A stretch of 47,093 nucleotides of DNA from Planctomycetota bacterium (lineage in GTDB: Bacteria; Planctomycetota; MHYJ01; WSZJ01; JACPWG01). The stretch spans positions 1 through 47,093 of the forward strand of contig JACPWG010000097.1 in assembly GCA_016197205.1 (NCBI GenBank). Direction: 5' to 3'. This document shows, in pieces, positions 8,801 through 15,409 of the stretch. The translations under genes were made by a program, and so were the position numbers. Below the pieces are notes generated by a model. That model worked only from the letters and a program-made list of their open reading frames with translations. It was not told the origin of the DNA and made no database searches. Every line of letters starts with the position of its first letter. The first letter of the stretch is position 1.

Positions 8801-9575
8801 CGAGAGACCGCTCGTGACGGTGCGGCGGGCGGCTGCGGCCCCGGGCACGGGCACGGGCAGGGGAGCAGGCACGGCTTCGGGCAGGGGCGCGGCGCGGGCC
8901 GGCTTTCTGGATCTCCTGACGAGCTTGACCGAGCATGCCGAGGAGGCCCTGGACACGGCGGGCGGCGAGGAGGCGATCCAGCTCGAGGTGACGTTGATGA
9001 AGGGGCTGCTTGCGCACGCGGTGCCGGTCGTGAACCTGAAGCAGTTCCGGGACGCGGCGGACGGCGACCGGGCGTGCTACCAGGCGATCGTGGAGAACAA
9101 CTGCCGGCTGGATCGAGTGACCGGCGGCGGCATGCTGGACGGCGACTGGACGGTCGAGCTGACGAATAGCGAGAGCCACCGGGTCGCGAAGGACCTCGGG
9201 CTGCCCGATGCACCGCGCTTGCCGGTCTCGCAGGCCTTCTGGGTGAACATGCAATTCACCGCCGAGCCCGGCCGGGAGGTCTGGGGGTCGGGCGGGGCGT
9301 GGGACCGTGGCCTGGGCCGCTGGGGTCGCCGGCTGAGCCGCGTCTGCCGGGAGGTCGTGGAGAGCCTCATGGCGGTGGTCGCGGAAGGGGTGGGTCGACT
9401 CCTGGGGCTAGGGCGATGGGCCGGCCTTATCCGTTTCGAGGGCGTCCTGCGGGAGTTGCACAAGCTGGGGAACGCGCTCGAGCTGCGCGGCACGGCGGCG
9501 CACCGGGGGCTGAGCCGTGTGCTGTCTCGCGGAAAGAGGACTCGAAAAGCGACGACGAGCCGCCGAAAACCCTGA
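5823..9575 (+). CDS. FAD-dependent oxidoreductase fused to acetoacetate decarboxylase-like domain
   Basis: A 1250-aa protein with GGGAGG about 8 nt before the ATG. Residues 1-775 form an amine-oxidase/carotenoid-desaturase-type flavoprotein. It has a dinucleotide-binding GGGPASLAAAFEL at the N-terminus, then GWRLGGKCAS, then EHGLHVWFG, and a C-terminal FAD motif LYLAGDWTRTGLDAA near 746. Residues about 840-1145 resemble the acetoacetate decarboxylase family, with SIAMATGRESWGFAKEIAKI as the most family-like segment. The rest is helical. The flavoprotein part is paralogous to the convergent gene ending at 9666. A Pro-rich tandem repeat lies near residues 173-196 and a Gly/Ala-rich stretch near 1000-1020. 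Substrate unknown; oxidation of a lipid, polyene or polyketide is plausible. The fusion suggests a two-step reaction, which is inference. Confidence 0.85.
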   Translation: MSKKKVAILGGGPASLAAAFELTRTWGLRRRYEVTVYQMGWRLGGKCASSRRPVLEDGRVVGSRVEEHGLHVWFGLYENAFGLLRECYRELAAGGGEEKFRDVDDAFQACRFTPLGTPRPDGTWTYQPVLWPAAKGHPGDGTPIFTPWSAISHFMELLHGILQPIRNETEGSQPPPAEQPPPAEQPPPAEQPPPAEQPTATRQGEADPDAALNPPWVLRLLGESARAARRTSPPAAVRRRSELFDRAHDWTRMLASSFVPAGPLHAEGIAWHLATVRETYGEKVGARLKAKKEDASRLAFLWEAFDLGTTIVRGMLDPRWGIIQHMDLDRINHLEFRDWLVESGADRDAVRRSDLVRALHDTCFAYEDGNRERPTFAAGTALRVLLRIVATYKDSVLFLLKAGMGEAVIAPLYQVLRLRGVRFRFFRKVQKLEPTAGADSPGIGRIRLGVQARLKADRPGDPKKGAAEYDPLKLEDGLRYWPEEPKWEELEGGELLKAQKVNFESNWCSRSVDGRLEPFAPVAEEVLERGKDFDLAILGISLGAFKKLNDREPTMCDELYAKSERFGRMAEKLGLVPTQAVGVWMTKDLPGLGWPGPTDAGPTAMVSGPYELDIWADMSRILAHERWATGKAPASAFQFCGVFDTRIGEERREHLYRLPTTDTSVPATAEERVRDHARDWFGKHRSFLWPEATGEMYHDPARRAGEARLLAQHFRANVDPTECCVLSPAGNTDYRLRTDESGFENLYLAGDWTRTGLDAACVESAVMSGRQASRAICGSPRNVPGETFLTSQGGLGLFSRWFLALATCLLEWVAGSPRPRTPRLPWFVSRVGTGAQSLLPPGQYQDARACVFTLAIDPNRRAELQGFVDQQLNLPTGGELRYRVLGSKVLLSFLEGPRLTAPTDAIGFLHARECALWVPLAVVEEGRRGASRIVFWMPYIFVDTSIAMATGRESWGFAKEIAKIEIPVPDDPRPEFVVSPTLFEELGPDTQGLERPLVTVRRAAAAPGTGTGRGAGTASGRGAARAGFLDLLTSLTEHAEEALDTAGGEEAIQLEVTLMKGLLAHAVPVVNLKQFRDAADGDRACYQAIVENNCRLDRVTGGGMLDGDWTVELTNSESHRVAKDLGLPDAPRLPVSQAFWVNMQFTAEPGREVWGSGGAWDRGLGRWGRRLSRVCREVVESLMAVVAEGVGRLLGLGRWAGLIRFEGVLRELHKLGNALELRGTAAHRGLSRVLSRGKRTRKATTSRRKP
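6339..6410 (+). repeat. 18-bp tandem repeat coding PPPAEQ
   Basis: Four perfect copies of CAACCGCCGCCGGCCGAG inside the FAD/ADC gene, encoding a Pro/Ala/Glu/Gln linker in the flavoprotein domain. Copy number is likely variable through slippage. Confidence 0.9.
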
Positions 9576-9650
9576 TCGGTCCTCGCGTCGGCCCGTCTCT
9601 CCGCCGGAAGGCGGGACTACGAACGAGGACGCATTCCTTCGCGCCGGTTG

Positions 9651-9749
9651 GCGCCCGCGCAAGAATTACTTTACAGTTTCGTGGATCGACCGATGCCTGG
9701 GGGCGCGGGCCTCCGGCCCGCGCAGCCCGGCCCCGAGGGCCGCGCCCCC
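9651..9749 (+). repeat. 99-bp dispersed repeat overlapping a gene end
   Basis: Matches the reverse complement of 40201-40299 with two mismatches. It contains the palindrome CGCGGGCCTCCGGCCCGCG, also present at 36284-36306. It supplies the TAA stop (9666-9668) and about the last 27 codons of the minus-strand FAD oxidoreductase. Confidence 0.9.
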
Positions 9750-12164
9750 CGGCGCCAAGAGCCAGTCCGAGATCCATGCCAACCACCGCCAGAAGACCCC
9801 CCCTTCCTCCAGTCGGCCCGAGATCGGAAACGTCATCCTCGCGCCCGCGAACGCCTTGGCGGCGCGCAATCCGCCCTCGAAGGCAGCCTCGGCGCAGCCC
9901 GCATTCAACGACGTCGCGACCCAGTCGCCGGCCAGCGCCAGGTTCGAGAAGCCCGAGCCCCCCGCCTTCAGCCGCTCGCCGATGCTCCCGGGGACCGACA
10001 GGACGTAGCGCTCGGAGAGATCGATGTTCGCGATCCAGTATTGCCCATCGAGCCCCGCGGGCGTCGGGCATGGGGGCGCCGTCCCGACCGTCGGACCGGA
10101 GGCGTTCACCGAAAAAACAGTCTTGGCGGCTCCGGGGTCCGGCAGCCGAGCATCGCCCGGCGGAGCAACCAACAAAGGCAAGAGGCCCGGAGCGTTCGCC
10201 TTCAGCCACTTCTCCGCTTCCATGCGCACGAAGGCCTGCGCCTGCGCCTTCTCGCCGGCGCCGGCGCCTCGGGCGGAAGCGAGGGCGGCGACCCCGCGCG
10301 GGCGCGGGTCGGCCGGCGGAGGCGGCGGGGGTGCGGTGGCGGCCGAGGCGTTTGGCAACTCGTCCGCAAGCGGGCCGCAAAAGTAGTGAATGGCCGAGGG
10401 TTGATGGCCGGCAGGCCAGCTCTCGCGTTCCAGCAGGTGGCTCATGTCCGCCCAGGTCGACAGGGGTTCCGCGAAGGAGGTCAGGATGGTCGAGGCACGG
10501 TCCCAGCCCGACTGCCGCGAATTCTCCGACAGCCAGAGCTGGAGCCCTTGCGTCCGCACGGTGCGCGTCGTTTCGAGCATCCGCGCCCAGTTGGGCGACG
10601 ACCGCGGACCGCTCCTGCGACGGATCAGATCGGGACAGATGCCGGGCAGCGCTGCGACCGGGATCCCCAGCACCACCAAGTCGAAGTCCCGATCGCGCCA
10701 CAGCTCATAGCGCTCCACGGCCTCCTCAAGCGGCCACGCGTCCGACTCGAGCGTGACCCCCGCCTTCGCCAACCGAGCCCGCGTTTCGACTCCACTCTCG
10801 ATGCGGTCCCAGCGAGGCTCGGACGGCCAGCAGGGGGCGCCCTTCACGTCCACGAGAGGATAGTAGCCGTCGTCCGCCGGCAGGAAGCCCGGCGCCGCCG
10901 GGTCCGGCGACGATTCGAGCTTGACCTGACGCGCGAGCCGGATGCGGTCCACCGTGCGGTTCTCCCCCCACGCGCCGACGTCGAGCACACGGTGGAAAAA
11001 TTCGAAACGCACGCCGCGCGCGCGCAGGACTTCGTAGAGCGGGGAGAAAATCGCGTCTCCCATGCCCGACCGCATCTTCCAGAGGACCGACCCTTCGTAG
11101 CCGAGCGCGATCTTGAGCGCGATCTTGAGTCCCACGCCGGCTGCGATCCGCGCGTTCGCCCAGCCGTCGGACTGCCCGTCGACGAAGGAGAAGCCCAGGT
11201 CGTAGAGAGCGCGCAGCACGGGGGAGTCCAGGGTTGCCTGGTCGGCCCCGTGGTGGTGCAGCCATTCCCGGAGCTCGAGGTGGTTGATGCCGGCAAAGCC
11301 GTCTTTCCAGGGGGGCAGCACGTCGGCGACGAGCCCGCGCGCGATGGCCGTCGCCAAGTCGAGGAGCATTCGCTCTCGCCGGCCGGCCTCGTCCCCCGGC
11401 GGCCGGTCGGGGAGGCTACGGTGCCATTCGTGAAAATCCTGGAGGATCTCCTGAAGTCCCTGGCGGTAGGCGGGAAAGTCGTGGTGGGTGCGCCGATGGA
11501 CGCATCGTGCCAGGTGGTGCGCGTCCCGGAGCATGGGGTGCGTGCACTCGTGCCGCCCGCCGCGCGGGTCCGCCGGGAAGGGAGGCGCCGGCGCGCCCAG
11601 CAGTTTCCGCAGCTTGTGGCCGCGTCTCCGCTCGACCGGCAGGCGAGAGTCCGGAGGAGCCGCCGCCCGCGACCGCTGGTCCATCCAGGCCAGCAGCTCC
11701 AAGAGGTAGTCGGACGGCGTAGGTTCGTGGGCATCGCCCGGCACGCCCTCGTTGCCCGGCAACTCCAGGTTCCACGCGACCCAGCGCCCTTCGCCGCCGC
11801 AGCCTTCGGCGGCGGGGAGGTGTTCCGCGAGGGTGAGCTGGTTGCGCCTCTCGAACGCCTGGGTCCAATCGCGGAAGGGCGCATTCGGCCGCAGCGCCGC
11901 CCACTCGGCAATGGCGTGCCGCATCACACGGAAGGCGTTCTGGTAGAAACCAAGAAACGCATGAAGCCCATGCTCTTCGATCCGGTCCGCGGCCCCCGCG
12001 TTTCGGCCGCTCGCGCCCTTTCCCCCCAGCCGCCAGCCCTGCTGATACACGACCACGCGGTAGCGTTCGCGCAGCTCCGGCGTGGACGTAAGTCCGAACG
12101 CGGCGGCCATCGCGCCACACCCGCCCCCGAGGACTGCGACACGGATCGGCTTTTTGCTCCACAT
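9666..12164 (-). CDS. FAD-dependent oxidoreductase, desaturase/amine-oxidase type
   Basis: An 832-aa flavoprotein. The ATG at 12164 (MWSKKPIRVAVLGGG) has AGGGGAGGG 6 nt upstream; frame upstream of it is noncoding. It shows the N-terminal Rossmann glycine motif (VLGGGCGAMAAAFGL), GWRLGGKGAS and EEHGLHAFLG. Near the C-terminus is the second FAD contact LALAGDWVATSLNAG, about 745. It is a paralogue of the N-terminal 775 residues of the gene at 5823-9575 but lacks the decarboxylase-like domain, and is transcribed toward it. The two may act on the same pathway intermediate (inference). A Pro/Ala-rich linker lies near residues 620-645. The last ~27 residues come from a dispersed repeat, so the original C-terminus has probably been replaced. 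Substrate unknown. Confidence 0.85.
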   Translation of the reverse strand: MWSKKPIRVAVLGGGCGAMAAAFGLTSTPELRERYRVVVYQQGWRLGGKGASGRNAGAADRIEEHGLHAFLGFYQNAFRVMRHAIAEWAALRPNAPFRDWTQAFERRNQLTLAEHLPAAEGCGGEGRWVAWNLELPGNEGVPGDAHEPTPSDYLLELLAWMDQRSRAAAPPDSRLPVERRRGHKLRKLLGAPAPPFPADPRGGRHECTHPMLRDAHHLARCVHRRTHHDFPAYRQGLQEILQDFHEWHRSLPDRPPGDEAGRRERMLLDLATAIARGLVADVLPPWKDGFAGINHLELREWLHHHGADQATLDSPVLRALYDLGFSFVDGQSDGWANARIAAGVGLKIALKIALGYEGSVLWKMRSGMGDAIFSPLYEVLRARGVRFEFFHRVLDVGAWGENRTVDRIRLARQVKLESSPDPAAPGFLPADDGYYPLVDVKGAPCWPSEPRWDRIESGVETRARLAKAGVTLESDAWPLEEAVERYELWRDRDFDLVVLGIPVAALPGICPDLIRRRSGPRSSPNWARMLETTRTVRTQGLQLWLSENSRQSGWDRASTILTSFAEPLSTWADMSHLLERESWPAGHQPSAIHYFCGPLADELPNASAATAPPPPPPADPRPRGVAALASARGAGAGEKAQAQAFVRMEAEKWLKANAPGLLPLLVAPPGDARLPDPGAAKTVFSVNASGPTVGTAPPCPTPAGLDGQYWIANIDLSERYVLSVPGSIGERLKAGGSGFSNLALAGDWVATSLNAGCAEAAFEGGLRAAKAFAGARMTFPISGRLEEGGVFWRWLAWISDWLLAPGGAALGAGLRGPEARAPRHRSIHETVK

Positions 12165-12349
12165 GACGGCCCTCCCCTGCCTAACGCGACGGAGCCGCAA
12201 CCAAATTCGAGCGCGGGCGCGACGCCCGCGGCACTCCTCACCCCGACCCTCTCCCCTACCCGTGGAAAGGGCCGCCCCTTTCCTGGAAACTCCGCGCATG
12301 CGGGCAACGGTCCCAGGAGCATTGCATGTACAACAACAAGCCGAAGTGA

Positions 12350-12621
12350 AGCTGAGATCGATCGCTCCGTGCCTTGCCAGAGATCATCGCCGGTAGAGGA
12401 CGATGGACTCAGCACCCGGCCTCTGCGTCTCTGCGTCTCTGTGTGAAAGTCTCGCCTTCAGCCCACCCAGCCGGGCCGAATTTCAAATGGGTGTGGCTAC
12501 TTTTCGTAGGCCCCCTGAAGGGGGTACTACAAACAGTGGGTGCTGCTCTCGAAACCTACTGTTCGTAGTACCGCCTTCAGGCGGTCTGGGCGCTGTCGTC
12601 GAAAAGTAGCCACACCCATTT
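12350..12621 (+). repeat. Right copy of 272-bp direct repeat
   Basis: Same orientation and same length as 1-272, with a fixed offset of 12349 bp. The flank 12350-12484 is diverged, while 12485-12621 is nearly identical to the left copy. Confidence 0.9.
12485..12621 (+). repeat. 137-bp foldback element, copy 2
   Basis: Differs from 136-272 by only two substitutions. The terminal inverted repeats at 12485-12506 and 12600-12621 are perfect. Confidence 0.85.
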
Positions 12622-12730
12622 TCCCCTGCGTCGGACCCCCGGCCTTCACCCTACCATTCAACCGCCGCCCGAGTCCAGGGCAATTCGCAGCGGGCGTCGG
12701 ACCGTTTCGGCGCGCGGTCGGCCGCCGGGG

Positions 12731-13174
12731 TCATGTTCGCCCGGCCGGCGGCTCTCCGCTCCGCGCGCGCGGCTCGAATTCGGCGCAGGAGTGGAAGGCC
12801 TCGACCAGCCGCCGGCCCATGTGCGCGAGCGCCTCGCCGGACGCGTGCTTCAGGTTGGTCTCAAGGTCCCGCGCGAGTTCCTTGCGGTCCCGGAAGCAGG
12901 AGAGCGAGTCGCGCCCGCTCGTGCCGCCGAAGAGATCCTCGAAGCAGAGCCGGCACGCCCCGCAAAGAACGGGCGTCGTTCCGCCGGGGAGCTGCGCCAG
13001 CAGGTCCTGGAGCGCATCGTCGAAGCGTTCCGACCGCGCGCGGAAGTCCCGCCCTTCGAAGCGCGCGGTCAGCTCGACGGCATCCCCGGAACCCGCCCAT
13101 TCCTCCACGATCGTGATGTTCCCGTGCGTCGAGGAGTGCCAGAGCTCCTGCGTGTGGTGAATGCGGATGCCCAT
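12731..13174 (-). CDS. Hypothetical protein with conserved-looking Cys cluster
   Basis: A 147-aa protein of unknown function. The ATG at 13174 follows AAGGAG at a distance of about 11 nt. Its centre holds a CxxCxxC arrangement (CGACRLC), followed by a further Cys in SLSCFRD, which could bind a metal. The N-terminus has two adjacent His (RIHHTQELWHSS). Beta-strand-like segments at the N-terminus give way to helices after about residue 75. It is the last gene of the minus-strand kinase/hydrolase/methyltransferase operon, 76 bp after the methyltransferase. No family recognised. Confidence 0.75.
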   Translation of the reverse strand: MGIRIHHTQELWHSSTHGNITIVEEWAGSGDAVELTARFEGRDFRARSERFDDALQDLLAQLPGGTTPVLCGACRLCFEDLFGGTSGRDSLSCFRDRKELARDLETNLKHASGEALAHMGRRLVEAFHSCAEFEPRARSGEPPAGRT

Positions 13175-13250
13175 GTCGACGAGCGCTCCTTTCCGCTTGC
13201 GCCGCGCGGCCCGAGCCCGCGTGGCGCCCCTTGTGCACGCGCCGCGACGG

Positions 13251-14099
13251 TCACGGACCGCGGCGCGCCTTCACGTAGAGAAACCACCCCCAACGGCGCT
13301 CGGCCCAGCGGTACAACGCGTCGGGCAGGAAGCGGCCGAGCCGGGGAAGATCCGAGGGCTTGAGCTGGCCCACGCTGAATTCGAGGGCGACAAAGCCGCG
13401 GAGCAGACGCGCGAGCTGGGCGCGGGAATAGACGCGGCCGAGCGGGTTCCCCTCCCCGTCCACCTGGTTGACGAGGGTCTGGATGGACTTCCCCCTGTGG
13501 CGGCGGAGGAAGGTCCGCGCGAAGGGCAGCCAGATGCGGAAAAGGAACGAGTCGCGATGGTACATCATGAGCAGGAGACGCCCCCCGGGCCGAAGCACGC
13601 GATGGATTTCCGCCACCGCCCGCTCCGGCGACGGGGAGTGATGCAGCACGCCCATCGAGCAGATGCAATCGAAGCTCGCGGTCGCGAAGGGCAATCGCTC
13701 CGCATCGGCCTGGAGGACGCCGGCGCGGACCCGCGCGAGGGCGAGCCGCGCCGTCGTGAGCTCCACGGCGCGTCGGGTGAGGTCCACGCCCACGGCTTGG
13801 CTCCGGCCGGAACGCGCGTACCGCTCGAGGACGTAGCCGTTCCCGCAACCCACGTCCAGCACGCGCCGCGCCGTACTCGCTTCGAACTCGTGCAGGGCCG
13901 CGGAGAAGGCCGGCGACTCGTTCTCCTCCCTCCGCTGGTCGTAGGCCTCAAAAAAAGACTCGGTGCCAGGCGGGAAGGGCACCTCCCGGGCCGCCACAGG
14001 TTCGCGCTCCCAGAAGCCGCGTACGGACGCCAGGTCGACGCGGCTTCCGAGCCGTGCCTCGGGCCCGGGCTCCGAGTGGGCGCTCTTCTCTTCGCTCAT
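13251..14099 (-). CDS. Class I SAM-dependent methyltransferase
   Basis: A 282-aa protein, started at ATG 14099 with a GGGAG-type site about 9 nt upstream. Motif I is VLDVGCGNGYVL. The acidic residue after strand 2 is in VGVDLTRRAVEL, and LRPGGRLLLMMYH follows strand 5; together they place it with the Methyltransf_11/UbiE-like group. The N-terminal FWEREPVAAREVPFPPGT segment is typical of small-molecule methyltransferases of this type. The C-terminal half adds about 90 basic and aromatic residues. It lies 65 bp downstream of the C45-type hydrolase gene. Substrate unknown; a peptide, lipid or natural-product intermediate would fit the operon. Confidence 0.85.
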   Translation of the reverse strand: MSEEKSAHSEPGPEARLGSRVDLASVRGFWEREPVAAREVPFPPGTESFFEAYDQRREENESPAFSAALHEFEASTARRVLDVGCGNGYVLERYARSGRSQAVGVDLTRRAVELTTARLALARVRAGVLQADAERLPFATASFDCICSMGVLHHSPSPERAVAEIHRVLRPGGRLLLMMYHRDSFLFRIWLPFARTFLRRHRGKSIQTLVNQVDGEGNPLGRVYSRAQLARLLRGFVALEFSVGQLKPSDLPRLGRFLPDALYRWAERRWGWFLYVKARRGP

Positions 14100-14164
14100 T
14101 GAGCTGGACTCCCAGAACCGCGGCCTCGGCGGCACAGGGTAGCGGGGTCGGGTGGCGCCCGCGC

Positions 14165-15409
14165 TCACCGGGGCGCCTCCGCGGCGGCGCCGACCGCCGG
14201 TTCCGGGACCGAGGCGACGTTGCCGCGCGGCGCGCCGTCGAAGTGCAACTCGCGAACTTCGGCGTCGCAGGGATGGCCGTCCACGACGAACATCCGCCGT
14301 TGCCGCGGGAGGAAGAGGACCGAACAGGTGGTCGTGTAGTACGGGCCGTGCCGGCAAAGCGTGTCGTCGCTGCCGGTCGACGCGGCGCCGCTCGCCACAG
14401 GACCGCCGGCGCCGCCCCCGGCCGCGGGCCCGTGGTCGCGAAAGGCCGCTTCGAGGTCGGTGCGAGCCAGCACGCCTCGCCCGGCCGAGAGCAGTTGCCG
14501 CAGGCGCTCCAGCCGCCGCTCGCTCGACTGGTGTACGCGCACGCCGCGCAGCGCGGACACGCTCCTGTCCCCGTAGAAGGCCTCGTGCGGCAGGTCGATG
14601 GACAGGAGGTCCTCGCACTGGTAATGGTTCGTGTTCAGGACGCACCCGTTCTCCGGCCCGCGCACGGCCATGCGACCCGGCGCCAGCTCCACCGAACGGA
14701 GGTCCCCGCCGGCGTCGCCGAGAAGCAGGAGCGCCGCCCCCGCCCACTTCGAGACGCGGACGCGCTCCACCGCCTCGGCCGTCGTCCGGCAGCGCTCGAG
14801 CAGGTCCTGGCAGAGGAGCGTGATGGGGACCAGCGCGGCCGACTCGCCCCGCCCGTAGCCGTAGTTGTAGCAGACGACGAGGCCGTGCTCGTTCATGCCG
14901 TCGTGCGTCCCCGCGAGCGGACCGACGCCGACGTCGAGCGACTCAAAGGCGTGCTTCTCCCCGCCCGCGCGATGGTGGCGCGAGATGGCCAGCGGCCGGA
15001 AAATCTCCGGGTAGTCGAAATTCTTGACGAGGATCGGCTCGGACGCGCGCGGGGGCGCGACCCCGGCGGCCGAGCAGCCCGCCACGCGAAAGTCGACCTG
15101 GGCCATAAGCAGCTCCACCGAGAGACCGAGGTAGAGGAAGCTCTCCGGCATCCCCGAGCCCGCGGCGATCCCCGCCATGCGGCGCGCGAGGTCCGGCTGC
15201 AGCCGCTCCACGTCGGGGCGAAGCCGCGCGTCGGCCTTTCGGCGCGCGAGTGCGAGGAACCAGCCCATGGGAAGGCCCCAGGGCTTCAGCAGCTTGAACG
15301 CCTCGGCGGAGCGCAGGACGTCGAGCGAACGCAGGATTTCCTCCCGGGCCTGCTCGCCTTGCGCGACGCCCTTTTGAAAGGGGTCCCCCTCGCAACGCAC
15401 GTGTTTCAC
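14165..15409 (-). CDS. C45-type autoproteolytic acyltransferase/hydrolase
   Basis: A 414-aa protein of the Ntn-hydrolase superfamily, penicillin acyltransferase/C45 group. The likely nucleophile is Cys112 in VAGCSAAG, which becomes the new N-terminus after self-cleavage. Further family features are LVKNFDYP, GTHDGMNEHGLVV and a late NTNHY segment. Translation starts at GTG 15409, within the GTGA that also supplies the stop of the upstream kinase gene (4-bp overlap), which implies coupled translation. Family members hydrolyse or form amide bonds on acyl-amino acids, beta-lactams or similar small molecules. The substrate here is unknown. A Gly/Ala-rich insert lies near residues 330-350. Confidence 0.8.
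   Translation of the reverse strand: MKHVRCEGDPFQKGVAQGEQAREEILRSLDVLRSAEAFKLLKPWGLPMGWFLALARRKADARLRPDVERLQPDLARRMAGIAAGSGMPESFLYLGLSVELLMAQVDFRVAGCSAAGVAPPRASEPILVKNFDYPEIFRPLAISRHHRAGGEKHAFESLDVGVGPLAGTHDGMNEHGLVVCYNYGYGRGESAALVPITLLCQDLLERCRTTAEAVERVRVSKWAGAALLLLGDAGGDLRSVELAPGRMAVRGPENGCVLNTNHYQCEDLLSIDLPHEAFYGDRSVSALRGVRVHQSSERRLERLRQLLSAGRGVLARTDLEAAFRDHGPAAGGGAGGPVASGAASTGSDDTLCRHGPYYTTTCSVLFLPRQRRMFVVDGHPCDAEVRELHFDGAPRGNVASVPEPAVGAAAEAPR

Larger units (their letters stand above)
12165..12730. other. Intergenic region with repeat
   Basis: Holds the right 272-bp repeat and no recognisable gene. It separates the FAD oxidoreductase start from the stop of the small protein at 12731. Confidence 0.7.
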
